Source of the DNA: an uncultured Methanolobus sp.
GTDB taxonomy: Archaea > Halobacteriota > Methanosarcinia > Methanosarcinales > Methanosarcinaceae
NCBI RefSeq assembly: GCF_963665675.1
Contig: NZ_OY762425.1
Span: 62,001 to 126,000, forward strand
Reading direction: 5' to 3'
Length of the DNA: 64,000 nt
Positions 44,978 through 55,400 of the stretch are shown here, in pieces. The notes below the pieces were generated by a model, which was not told the DNA's origin, made no database searches, and saw nothing but the letters and a program-made list of their open reading frames with translations. Each line of letters begins with the position of its first letter. Position 1 is the stretch's first letter. A program made the translations under genes and the position numbers.

Positions 44978-45057
44978 TTTGCTTCCTCTTACATAGCCAT
45001 GTCTCTTCTGGCCTAAAAAAGGTGTTCACAATTAAAAAAGGTAAAAGGCATGCAGTT

Positions 45058-45534
45058 TTATGCTGCTGCCGTTTCAGTTAAAATGTTCTCAAGGTTTAGG
45101 AGAATTAGTAACCTGTCATCCATCTTACCAACACCTTTCAGGTATTCGGCATTGATCTTCTGTGTGATAATCTCAGGTGTCTGTTCTATGTTAGAACCTT
45201 TCAGGCGAATTACCTCGCTTACAGAATCTACAACCAGTCCGATAATTGTACCGTTAATGTCAACGACCACTATCCTTGATTCATCTGTCATTTCTGTTTC
45301 GTTCATTCCAAAACGTCTGTCAAGATCCATAACAACTATGATCTTTCCTCTCAGGTTAACAACACCTTTTATGTATTCAGGAGACCTTGGTATTCTTGTA
45401 ATATCAGGCATTCGGATTATTTCCTGCACCTGCATTATGTTGACACCAAACTCTTCTACACCCAGATTGAAAATAACAAGTTGATGAAGGTCATCGTCAA
45501 TATTGTCAGCGTAACTTTCACTTATATCGCTCAT
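45058..45534 (-). CDS. cheW: Chemotaxis coupling protein CheW
   Basis: A 158-residue CheW protein, the scaffold that links chemoreceptors with the kinase CheA. Landmarks: LHQLVIFNLGVEEFGVNIMQ, VQEIIRMPDITRIPRSPEYI, KGVVNLRGKIIVVMDLDRRF and GLVVDSVSEVIRL. GAGGT lies 6 nt before the ATG. No other che gene is near; it may serve a receptor array encoded elsewhere. The length matches the family. Confidence 0.94.
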   Translation of the reverse strand: MSDISESYADNIDDDLHQLVIFNLGVEEFGVNIMQVQEIIRMPDITRIPRSPEYIKGVVNLRGKIIVVMDLDRRFGMNETEMTDESRIVVVDINGTIIGLVVDSVSEVIRLKGSNIEQTPEIITQKINAEYLKGVGKMDDRLLILLNLENILTETAAA

Positions 45535-45793
45535 AGTCTTACCTCAGTGAAAACGGGAATGTATTAGCACAATACATTCGGTCCATATTTATTCCACTCA
45601 ATATTATATTGCAGTTAGTATAAATACCTTCTCTTGCGTTCTCTTAATATTCTCGTGTGTTGCAGTATTATCATTACATTTTTTCCCGTCGATAACTTCC
45701 AAAAACCGATTCTTATTTAAGTATTTAGACCAATACCACGCTAAAAATCAGGATCACTTTTAGTTTTTAATTATCACAATCACGAGGGTTCAC

Positions 45794-47275
45794 ATGAGCG
45801 ATATTTTAAGGAGAGGACGCTTATCTTCAACGCCTGATGAAGATATGCTCGATTTTACATCATCAATGTCTGCTGACAAATGGATATTCGAGGCTGATAT
45901 TCTGGTAGACATGGCCCACACGGTCATGCTGCATGAACAGGGAATCATAAAAGAGGAAGACTGCAGCAGTATTCTAACAGGCCTGCTGAAGATCAGGGAA
46001 GAAGGCATCGAAAAGCTGGACCACAGTTATGAGGACATCCATATCTCACTGGAGTCCAGGCTTATAGACATGGTAGGCGAGGATACCGGTGGCAGAATGC
46101 ACTCAGGACGCTCACGCAATGACGAGGTTGCAACCTGCATCCGCATAAGGCTCAGGGATGAACTTCTCTCTTTAATGGAGGAGCTTTCAGGTCTAAGAAC
46201 TGCTATTCTCGAGCGTGCGTCAGAGAATACCGAAACTCTCATGCCAGGTTTTACACATCTGCAACATGCACAGCCAACCACATTTGCACATCACCTTGTT
46301 GCACATTCAGATGCAATCGGCAGGGATATTGGGCGTGTTATCAGTGCATTCTCAAGAGTTAACAAATCCCCATTGGGCTCAGCAGCTTTTGCATCAACCG
46401 GTTTTGATCTTAATCGTGACAGAACCTGCTCACTGCTTGGATTTGATGACCTGCTTGGAAACTCAATGGATGCTGTAAGCACCCGTGATTTCCTGATTGA
46501 ATCATCATCAGTGATGTCCAATATCATGGTGAACCTCAGTAAAATGGCAGAGGAAATTATCATCTGGTCAAGTTCTGAGTTTTCCTTTGTTGAACTTGAT
46601 GACATGTATGCATCCACATCATCAATAATGCCCCAGAAGAAGAACCCTGATTCTGCTGAACTTGTCAGAGGCAAGGCAGGTACGGTTATCGGGTCACTTA
46701 TGGCTCTGCTTTCTCTCTGTAAGGCACTTCCTTTGAGTTACAACCGTGACCTTCAGGAAGCTACACCTAATATGTGGCGTGCAGTTGAGACCACAAGAAG
46801 TGCTGTCCGTATCACAAAAGGTATGATAGCTACCATGAGTGTGAACACAGAATCAATGGCTGAAAAGTCAGTGCTTGGATTTACCACCGCCACAGAACTT
46901 GCAGATACAATGGTAAGAGCCGGTGGAATTCCTTTCAGGACAGCCCACCAGATAGTTGGCGTACTGGCAAGAGGAGATGGAAACCCGACACTGGCTGATG
47001 TTGATGCAGTAGCAAAGGATGTAATCGGGAAAACTTTGAGTTCCAGAGGTCTTACAGAGGAAATGGTAAAGGAAGCCCTTGATCCTGTTCTTAACATCAA
47101 CAGGCGTTCAATCACAGGTGGTCCTGCACCTTCAGAAATGGAAAAGGCGATAAGGAGCCGCTTCACAGAACTCGAGGATACAAAAACCGATATATCAGAG
47201 CTAAACAGTGGAATTGATAGTTCATTGAAGGTTCTTTATGGCATTGTTGAAAAGTATACAGGACAAAAGGCTTGA
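45794..47275 (+). CDS. argH: Argininosuccinate lyase
   Basis: A 493-residue enzyme that splits argininosuccinate into arginine and fumarate, the last step of arginine synthesis. The family signature is TSSIMPQKKNPDSAELVRGK; other landmarks are GRMHSGRSRNDEVAT, TLMPGFTHLQHAQPTTFAHH and SPLGSAAFASTGFDLNRD. Length is normal. GAGGG stands before the ATG at 45794. gatD follows 85 nt downstream on the same strand, so the two may be cotranscribed. Confidence 0.96.
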   Translation: MSDILRRGRLSSTPDEDMLDFTSSMSADKWIFEADILVDMAHTVMLHEQGIIKEEDCSSILTGLLKIREEGIEKLDHSYEDIHISLESRLIDMVGEDTGGRMHSGRSRNDEVATCIRIRLRDELLSLMEELSGLRTAILERASENTETLMPGFTHLQHAQPTTFAHHLVAHSDAIGRDIGRVISAFSRVNKSPLGSAAFASTGFDLNRDRTCSLLGFDDLLGNSMDAVSTRDFLIESSSVMSNIMVNLSKMAEEIIIWSSSEFSFVELDDMYASTSSIMPQKKNPDSAELVRGKAGTVIGSLMALLSLCKALPLSYNRDLQEATPNMWRAVETTRSAVRITKGMIATMSVNTESMAEKSVLGFTTATELADTMVRAGGIPFRTAHQIVGVLARGDGNPTLADVDAVAKDVIGKTLSSRGLTEEMVKEALDPVLNINRRSITGGPAPSEMEKAIRSRFTELEDTKTDISELNSGIDSSLKVLYGIVEKYTGQKA

Positions 47276-47360
47276 GATACTTATTTACATTAATTCCTAT
47301 CATAGAGTTAGAATAAATAATCAGATTTGACTTAGACTTACAGGTAATCAAGTGATGATC

Positions 47361-48614
47361 ATGGATTATGAAGAGGGCGACAAAGTAAAGGTCGAAAAAG
47401 CCGGTGTCGAATATGAAGGTATAGCAATGCCAAGTACAACCGGTCATATTATCGTTAAGATGGTCAGTGGATATAATGCAGGTATTGAGCCTGAGGGTGC
47501 CACTGTTACAGTAGTACAGAAGAAAGCTGACATGGAAGAGGCCACAAAGAAAGCAGTAAAAGCTGAGATCAAACCAAAAAAAGGACTTCCAAAGGTATCC
47601 ATCCTCTCAACAGGAGGAACAATTGCCAGTAAAATAGACTACAGGACCGGCGCTGTCACTTCGCAGTTCTCTGCAGATGATATTCTGCAGGCAATTCCTG
47701 AACTTACAGAGATCGCAAACTTCAGCGGCAAGGCTATCTACAACATTCTTTCCGAGAACATGAAGGCAGACTACTGGCAGGAGCTTGCCAGGGCTGTTGT
47801 TGAAGAGATCAAAAATGGTGCTGACGGTATTATTATTGCCCACGGTACAGACACCATGATGTATTCAGCCGCTGCATTGTCATTCATGATTAACACACCT
47901 GTGCCAATCGTGTTTGTCGGTTCCCAGAGAAGTGCTGACAGGCCAAGCAGTGACAATGCCATGAATGCAATCTGTGCAGCAAAGGTTGCTGTAAGTGGCA
48001 TAGCAGAAGTAACCGTTGTCATGCATAGTGAGTCATCAGACGATAAGTGTTCAATTCACCGTGCAACCAAGGTCCGCAAGATGCACACTTCCAGAAGGGA
48101 TGCTTTCAGGTCTATTAATTCAGAGCCAATAGGATATGTTGATTATTCCACAGGCAAGATCATAACTGATCTTTCCTACGTAAAGAGAAACGAAAGGGAA
48201 CTGGCACTTATGGATTCACTTGAGCCAAAATGTGCCCTTGTGAAATTCACTCCTGGTTCAAGTCCTGATATTCTTGGTTATTTCATCGATGCTGGCTACA
48301 AAGGAATCGTCATTGAAGGAACTGGTCTCGGTCACGTATCTACAGACTGGGTTCCACAAATAGAGAGAGCAACATCACAGAAGATCCCTGCAATAATCAC
48401 TTCCCAGTGTCTTAACGGCAGGATATGTGACAGGGTATACGATACTGGTCGGGATATCTTAAAAGCCGGAGCAATTGAAGGCAAGGATATGCTTCCTGAG
48501 GTTGCACTTGTTAAAATGATGTGGACCCTTGGTCAGATACAGAATTATGATGATGCAGTTGATATCCTTAAACAGGATATCAGGTGCGAGATCAATGAGA
48601 GGAGCCTTGAATAA
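47361..48614 (+). CDS. gatD: Glutamyl-tRNA(Gln) amidotransferase subunit D
   Basis: Archaeal-specific asparaginase-type subunit of GatDE, which supplies ammonia to turn Glu-tRNA(Gln) into Gln-tRNA(Gln). The amino part (about 1-75) is the AnsA-like beta domain ([20 protein letters not shown]); the catalytic part holds [36 protein letters not shown] and [20 protein letters not shown], with the Thr and Asp-Lys active residues. About 417 residues. The ATG at 47361 gives the usual start MDYEEGD; the GTG and ATG at 47352 and 47355 are alternatives. The partner gatE lies outside the window. Confidence 0.95.
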   Translation: MDYEEGDKVKVEKAGVEYEGIAMPSTTGHIIVKMVSGYNAGIEPEGATVTVVQKKADMEEATKKAVKAEIKPKKGLPKVSILSTGGTIASKIDYRTGAVTSQFSADDILQAIPELTEIANFSGKAIYNILSENMKADYWQELARAVVEEIKNGADGIIIAHGTDTMMYSAAALSFMINTPVPIVFVGSQRSADRPSSDNAMNAICAAKVAVSGIAEVTVVMHSESSDDKCSIHRATKVRKMHTSRRDAFRSINSEPIGYVDYSTGKIITDLSYVKRNERELALMDSLEPKCALVKFTPGSSPDILGYFIDAGYKGIVIEGTGLGHVSTDWVPQIERATSQKIPAIITSQCLNGRICDRVYDTGRDILKAGAIEGKDMLPEVALVKMMWTLGQIQNYDDAVDILKQDIRCEINERSLE

Positions 48615-48845
48615 AGGTTCCGGAATTTCTTTTTTTGAAAAAAATAATGTTTGTCTACAACAATTAATTTTATATTACATATAATTTGTAACTCAAATTA
48701 TTTGTGGGCATATATACGAAGTGTTTAACACAACTAGCAGATAAGTCCCGGATATCCCTGCCTCTTCAACCAATTCCCAGGTTTAATCCCCAGACCCAAA
48801 AATAATATACAAAACAAGCATTCTGTGAACTATCGGAGAAACAAA

Positions 48846-49694
48846 ATGCTGCCTGTTGAAAATCTTGCAAACATCTTTGGGCTTTTATCCGCATTATCCT
48901 GGGGTGCAGGAGATTTTGTAGGTGGTTACGCTACCAGGCGGGCAAGTGCCTATTCTGCTGTAATGGCCACACAGGTCACTGGCATTATTATGTTCCCTAT
49001 TCTTGCATTGGTCTTTTCAGAAAGCCTGCCTTCATTTAACAATCTCATGTGGGGAGGCCTTGCAGGATTTTTCGGAGCAGCAGGACTGATATTACTTTAT
49101 ATGAGCATGGCTAGGGGAAAAATGAGCATTGTTGCAACGCTGGCCGCGGTAATAGCAATAATCATACCTGTTATATATTCAGCTATAAATGAAGGACTTC
49201 CTGACACTTTTAAAATTGCAGGATTCATTTTTGCACTTATTGGCATATGGTTCATTGTCAGAATGAATGCAGGATTAGAGTTAGGGACAAAAGATATAAA
49301 ATACATAGCAGTTGCAGGTATATTATTTGGCCTGTTCTTTATATCCATTGACAGTTTCAGTTCCACTGGAATTTACTGGCCATTGACGTTTTCAAGAATC
49401 ACAGCACTGTTCATGATCACGCTTTTCATAAAAATAACAGCAACAAAAATAACAAAACCGACATCAAATGCAATCATGCTTGTTGTTCTTGCAGGAATTT
49501 TTAATACAGGAGGCGTTGTCCTGTTTGCTCTGGCTTCTGTTGCAGGAAGGCTGGATGTAGCCACGATTCTATCATCACTGAGTCCTGCAGTTACGGTACT
49601 TTTGGCATGTGTAATATTAAAAGAAAAGCTTGCTCCACGTCAATGGGTAGGAGTAGTGGCTTCGATGACGGCTATTGTGCTCATATCGATTTAA
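48846..49694 (+). CDS. EamA-family (DMT) transporter
   Basis: A 282-residue membrane protein with ten predicted helices in two EamA halves, for example LSALSWGAGDFVGGYATRRA at the start of the first and IKYIAVAGILFGLFFISIDS at the start of the second. The drug/metabolite transporter family exports amino acids or small metabolites; the substrate is unknown. GGAGA lies 5 nt before the ATG at 48846, better than the GTG at 48825. It is unrelated in position to the IS-split EamA gene at 18-20 kb. A convergent broken kinase gene follows. Confidence 0.88.
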   Translation: MLPVENLANIFGLLSALSWGAGDFVGGYATRRASAYSAVMATQVTGIIMFPILALVFSESLPSFNNLMWGGLAGFFGAAGLILLYMSMARGKMSIVATLAAVIAIIIPVIYSAINEGLPDTFKIAGFIFALIGIWFIVRMNAGLELGTKDIKYIAVAGILFGLFFISIDSFSSTGIYWPLTFSRITALFMITLFIKITATKITKPTSNAIMLVVLAGIFNTGGVVLFALASVAGRLDVATILSSLSPAVTVLLACVILKEKLAPRQWVGVVASMTAIVLISI

Positions 49695-50636
49695 GAATGA
49701 ACAGATGAGATATTTAACGACTAGTATTCACCCGTCTCTAAACCAATAGGAATAACAAAACTAAAAGTACTCCCTTCACCAGGCTCACTTTTCAGGCTCA
49801 GCGTTCCTCCATGCAATTCAACATATCTCTTCACAATTGCAAGCCCCAGTCCCGTTCCTTCAAATTCTCTTGTTATGAAACTATTGACCTGCCTGAATGG
49901 TTCAAATATTTTCTTCTGATCCATCTCTAAAATACCGATACCCGTATCTGAAACTTCAATGCCTAGTGTTTTATTATCACAATTGACCTTTATGCTAACT
50001 CTTCCATTTTCAGGTGTGAACTTAACTGCATTTGAAAGAAGGTTGTACAGGATATCTTTGATCTTCTTTCTATCGGCATATATCTCACTATCCGATATCC
50101 TGATATCGGTTATTAGATCAGTGTTCTTATTTTTAGCAAGTGGTTTCATTGAAGATACTGTATCCTCTATCAGGTTGGCAATATTGAATTTTTCACGTTC
50201 AAGCTCCATTTTTCCGGCTTCAACCTTAGAAAGATCAAGGATATCATTTATCAGTTCGATAAGGTGCTTGCTGCTTTTCATGATATTCGATACGTAGCTG
50301 GCCTGTTTTTCATTCAGCTCTCCCTGTATCCCTTCATTAAGTAATTGTGAAAATCCGAAAATAGAATTAAGAGGTGTACGAAGTTCATGGCTCATGTTTG
50401 CAAGGAATTCTGATTTTATTCTGTTAGCAGTCTCAGCATTCATTTTAGCATGTAACAGTACATCCTTTGCGTGTTTTCTTTTTGTAATGTCCCTGCTAAC
50501 ACCAATCACTCCAATAAGTTTCCCACTGGAATCATACATAGGACTTTTGATGGTTTCCAGATATTCTTCATGTCCGTCATCTGCGAAGCTGACTTGTTCC
50601 TCATTTACAGTAGGCTTTCCTGCTTCAATCGCTCTC

Positions 50637-50825
50637 CATGTGTCTTCGGTTAAGGAGTTTTATTTACTTATTGCTAATGTTTTTGGACAATAACAACTAC
50701 CTTAACTTACAGAATTTAACTGTTAAGTAATCTCATACTACTGGTTTTATCACTGGTATGTTTTTGATGAAGTTATGAAACTACATGCTATTTATCACGA
50801 TTCTTCTCTTAACCGATGACGCATG
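50637..50825. mobile_element. 189-bp MITE-like element inside the kinase gene
   Basis: Inverted ends of 18 bp that agree at 16 positions: CATGTGTCTTCGGTTAAG at the left, CTTAACCGATGACGCATG at the right. It is flanked by a perfect 10-bp direct repeat AATCGCTCTC (50627-50636 and 50826-50835). It is non-coding and AT-rich. The ends do not match any other element in the window. Confidence 0.85.
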
Positions 50826-51708
50826 AATCGCTCTCCTGTCGTTCCGGGAAAAAAAATCTGCAAGTTCCTCATCCACAAAATCATAATCGTTTTTTCCAAT
50901 GATCTCTGCTTCCTTTGCTCCATAGAGACGTTCAAATTTGGCATTGCATGATAGATAAACTCCATCGGTATTCTTCAGCCAGATAAGATCCGGAATAGTA
51001 TCTAACAACGAACGTAATTGTCCTTCACTATTCATCAGCGCATCGTATGCTTTTTTGCGTCTGGTTATATCAATTGTTGCTGCCATAACTCTTTCAACGC
51101 CATTGATTGTTATGGGACTCAACCGTACACGTTCCCAGAATAGTTCACCGGTTGCCTTCATATTGAGCCATTCGAATTCCTGTGTTCCCTCAGCTGCAGC
51201 TTTATGTATCCACTCAAGTGCCTCTTTAAACGAATATGGAGCTTCCATCCAGAATTCATTTGCCTTTAGTTTATCCAGAGAAGAGAAACCATACATTGTA
51301 AGAGTGGTGGGATTTGCATCTATTATCTCGCCGGTATCTTTATCGTGTATCAATATTGATATCGGCGAATCCATGAAAAAAGCCTTATACTGCTCTTCAC
51401 TATTTTGAAGTTTCTCCGCAACCGCAGTTATATTTGTAATATCATGAATAATTAAACAAAGCAATGTTTTTTCATCAGTAACAAAGGGAATGCTGTTTAC
51501 CTCAACATTACGTATTTCATTGTTAGCAAGTTTGTGTCTGGAAATAAAACGATTCTGTATCCCTTTCTTTGCTTTTTCTATTTCTGTCTTTATTTCTTCT
51601 TTTGACAGTGTAGCGATATGAAATAATTTTTTGCCCGTAAACTCTTCTTTTGTCCATCCGTAATACTTACAGGAAGCATCGTTTGCACCAACAATATTCA
51701 TGTTACCA

Positions 51709-52118
51709 TAGGCCCCTTTCAAAATGACATTCATTTCCAGTTATAAAAATCCTTATTTTCTTTATATTAGTATTTATTTAAACTCCCCTAGCTAAAGTAC
51801 ATCATCTAATCCGTTTATTTAATAAATTGTACTATAATAATGAATCATTATGGCATTAAATGTTTAATAGCCCTTTATTCCCATACTTTTTTGTTTTTAT
51901 GAAAACGCAATCAATAGACGGTCTTATAAAACTTATAATATGGAATGAATTTAGGGGAAGTTGACACTTTATTTTCCAATTCACATATAAATAGTCTTTA
52001 TTTTGAAAATTAAGCAGCTTTAAAAATGTACTTTTTGTGGGGGAGCACTTACAGCATATTTGCAACGAAAAATAAGGCATGTATTCCCTTTATTTGAGTG
52101 TCAGTTCTAAAGGACCCT
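51709..52118. mobile_element. 410-bp non-autonomous element inside the kinase gene
   Basis: Imperfect inverted ends: TAGGCCCCTTTCAAAATGAC at the left, and on the other strand AGGGTCCTTTAGAACTGACA at the right. It is flanked by a 9-bp direct repeat ATGTTACCA (51700-51708 and 52119-52127). The inside is very AT-rich and has no convincing gene, so it is a deletion derivative or MITE of an IS not seen here. Confidence 0.75.
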
Positions 52119-52405
52119 ATGTTACCAGGATCTATCAACAGCATGGCGACGTGGTCATTATTGAACAATGTATCGCATCCTTCGGGTTCGCTTGCCTCAA
52201 CCTCTAAAGCTACTGATGCTTTTTTGTTTATCATGATAGTTCCGGTTTCTTAATGAGAATGAATTTCTTCTAACAACTATATGGGGTAGATATTTGTAGT
52301 AACTTTATGTTTAATTATATATTATTGTTATTACCATTGTGAGTACAATCATATAGTAGAAAGCTACAAAGCCAGATTTTCAATAGGTTCCACATGTACA
52401 GGGAC

Positions 52406-52426
52406 TTTTTCAATACCATTGAAAAA
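52406..52426 (-). terminator. Hairpin downstream of the S-layer gene
   Basis: A perfect 9-bp AT-rich inverted repeat, TTTTTCAAT-acc-ATTGAAAAA, lies 66 nt after the stop codon of the S-layer gene within the gap before the broken kinase. It may be the transcript end; the rest of this gap holds nothing recognised. Confidence 0.4.
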
Positions 52427-52491
52427 TTGGCAAAATAAGGGATTTTGAGATTATACTATAGTAATCAAATAAAACAAAAAGGAAAAGGAGT

Positions 52492-55400
52492 TTATTTCCT
52501 TCTCCTTGTTACCAGAGCATTTAACGAAAATATAGCAATGATAGTTACTATTCCTAATCCGGGAGTGCTTTTAGAACTTGTATTCTCTGGCTTCTGGCCG
52601 GCAGACTCTGTTTCACTATCCTGCAAACTAAAACTGGTATCAGTCTTTGAACCTAATTCAGTTGTTTTTCCTGTTATGGCAAACGTAGAGAAACCAGATG
52701 TCTCAGAAACATAATAGACATAATCATCGTCGTCCTCATATTTCTCTGTTACCAGTTCATTCCATATTTCCGCATCATATCTGCATAAACAGATGGCAGA
52801 TTCCTGAATATCGTTTTCTTCCATCCAGACTTTTTCAACTCTAAACATGATTTTCACATCCTCTATATTTGTCGGCGTTGCAAATCCAGTTTTACCAACC
52901 CAGATATTCATGTATCTGTAAACTTCGTCTGGAGCTGCTTCATCTGCAAAAGAGGATTTGTCTTTCAGGACTTCTATGGTAGCTGAAATAGATCCTGCAT
53001 TCTTTAATGCAGTGAACTTTATAGATTCAACAGGATTGAGTTCTTCTTCAAAATTATAAGTTGATTCCATGTCCTTATTTATATTTCCTAGAACAACTTC
53101 TTTTTTCAGGATATTCTCATAATCTTCTCCGCTGGTACCACCTCCGCCACCACCAGAGCCTCCTGATGAACTGGAACTTGCCACTTTAGTATTTGTTTCA
53201 TCGCTATCAACTATAAGGGTCCATACATATTGTATACTTTCAGTTGTTGTTTCTGAAACAACGGTTACATTGTATGTGCCAGAAGATGCTGGAATATATG
53301 TAAAGCATGCAGATAGACAAGAAGTATTTTCCTGCATTTCACTTCCATCGATGAGCCAGATTATTTTACAGTCTTTATTTGTATTCACAGTAAAGATTTG
53401 ACATACATTTGTATCAGTTTTTATGCTTTGATTAATAGGACCAAGTGTTACGAATGCTAATGAAGGAGTAGTAACTTGCATAAATGGGTAGAGTCTTACG
53501 TCTTCGCAATCTGCAACCTTGAAATAAATATTCTCTGTAATCTCAACGGTGCTGTCTTTTGAAAGTGTTATATTCTCTGCATTTTCCATTCTGATGCCAT
53601 AGCTGGAAATATCTGTAATTTCAAGTTCTCCAAATATATCACTTGAATACAGATTCACAAATTCATCTGATGTCTGGAAAAGTCCTTGAACAGATACACA
53701 TTCAGATCCGGTTTCATTCATAATTTCACTGAAGTGCACTGCAATAGTTGTCTGATTATTTTCAGAAAAATCTGTATTATATGTATAATCACTGCCTATT
53801 TCTATTGTACAATTATCAATTTCCAGATCATTGTTTCTCAGAATCAATGAAATACTATTATTGCTTGCATTGATATCAAGAACCGAAAGTTCATATCCAT
53901 TCTCAAGAACAAGTGCAGAATCCGGGTAGATTATGTATTTTTCATCATTATCCAAAAGAACTCTGGATAGAACAGCATTTGAAAGCAGATCAGTACTCTT
54001 TTCACAGAAAACTGTTGAATTATCAAAGCCTGCAAGGTATTTCCCACCAAAGAAACCTATGGCTGAATAATTACCCCATTCATTGTGTTTGAATGCGACT
54101 TGTACGGTTGTTGTCTCATATGCAAGATTATTCTCTTCTATTGTTCTTGAAGAAATAGTGGCAAACAACTTTTCGTTATCTGTAATTCCACCAAATTCAT
54201 AGTTGAACCCTTCGAAGTTTTCACCTGTCCATTCAACGGTAGGTGGGTTTTCTACAACTGATCCTTGAATCTCATTTACATTTGTGTCGTTGCTTTCTCT
54301 GGCAATACAGAAATTCAGATTATCAGTATCATCAACATCAAAGAAGAAATCATTTGCAAGTTTAATGGTTGAATTTCTTTCCAGAATAATGTTTTCAGGG
54401 TTACCGAATTTAAGATAATTCGTACCAATCTCATTTAATTGTAAATTGCCAAACTGGTCACCGGTTTTGATCTGTAAAATATTTTCAAAATCAATCAGCC
54501 ATAGGCCTTCAATAATGATAGAACCGCAATAGTAAGAATCATCTTGGAGGATATCAGTTATGTTCATTTCCATAACGATTACATCTTCTGTATCTTCCAC
54601 ATCCTCATCATATATCCACGTTTCACCATCTGATACATCAATAATTTCATCCTCTACAAATTCTCCATCTTTTGAAAGTTTCATCCATACTTTTTCACCG
54701 TATATATCGATTTGATTTATTTCAATAACGTAACCATTCGGCAGTTCCAAAGGATGTCCGTTTCTTAATACTATTTTTTTATCACTATCTACTAGCAGTG
54801 GTGCAAGTTCATTTGGTTTATTTGATTCTAGCGGAACATATATTTCACCAAAGAGTCCGACAACATTATAATTACCTTCAAGATTGTCACTTTCGTACTC
54901 TATTGGTGTAATTGTAGTAGTATAAGCAGTTCCATTTTCAAGGATAGTGTTTCCGTTAATATAATCTCCACCGAAGATTTGTAAGGTTTCAGTTTTAACA
55001 TCCCTATCGAAATCATAGAAAAAACCAGCAAACTCGGTGGCATTAATTTCAATAAAATCAGTACTTTCATTCCCGATAATATCATTGAGACTGTATCCTG
55101 TGTACAATGGACTTCTTACCAGAACTTCCTCTTTTTGAATAATAGTGATGTTAGTTTCATCAGCACTTACATCAGGGTTCTGAATAATATTTTTGATAAT
55201 AGCAATCTTGTTAGATTCCCCTGAAAAGGTGTTTTCAAGTAAAAAGCTGATTATTGTCTGCTCATTCCCATTAAATGTTTTATTGAAGTAATAATATTCT
55301 CCATTTTTAACTATATCCTGATCAAGCAGTTGTCCATCCTTTGTCAGATTGATAAATATCTTGTTGCTGTTTAAGTCCAATGTGACTAAACTTAGATTGT

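Larger units (their letters stand above)
49721..52234 (-). pseudogene. PAS sensor histidine kinase gene broken by two insertions
   Basis: Three pieces of one kinase. Piece 1 (52234-52119) encodes the start, ending with HVAMLLIDPGN; piece 2 (51699-50826) continues MNIVGANDASCKYYGWTKEE through two more PAS domains to DRRAI; piece 3 (50626-49721) resumes EAGKPTVNEEQ, then HisKA (MSHELRTPLNSIFGF) and HATPase (NAVKFTPENG, FEGTGLGLAIVKR). Removing the elements at 51709-52118 and 50637-50825 with one copy each of their direct repeats gives 1896 nt, exactly 632 codons without a stop. So the gene was intact before both insertions. The kinase part alone could in principle be translated from an internal ATG near 50539. 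Confidence 0.9.

Noticed and set aside
48720..48800. tRNA-like segment with GGTTTAATCCCC
   Set aside because: No acceptor stem, D arm or anticodon arm can be drawn around it.
51856..52080. 74-codon frame inside the 410-bp element
   Set aside because: No ribosome binding site and no resemblance to a transposase; AT-rich DNA gives such frames by chance.
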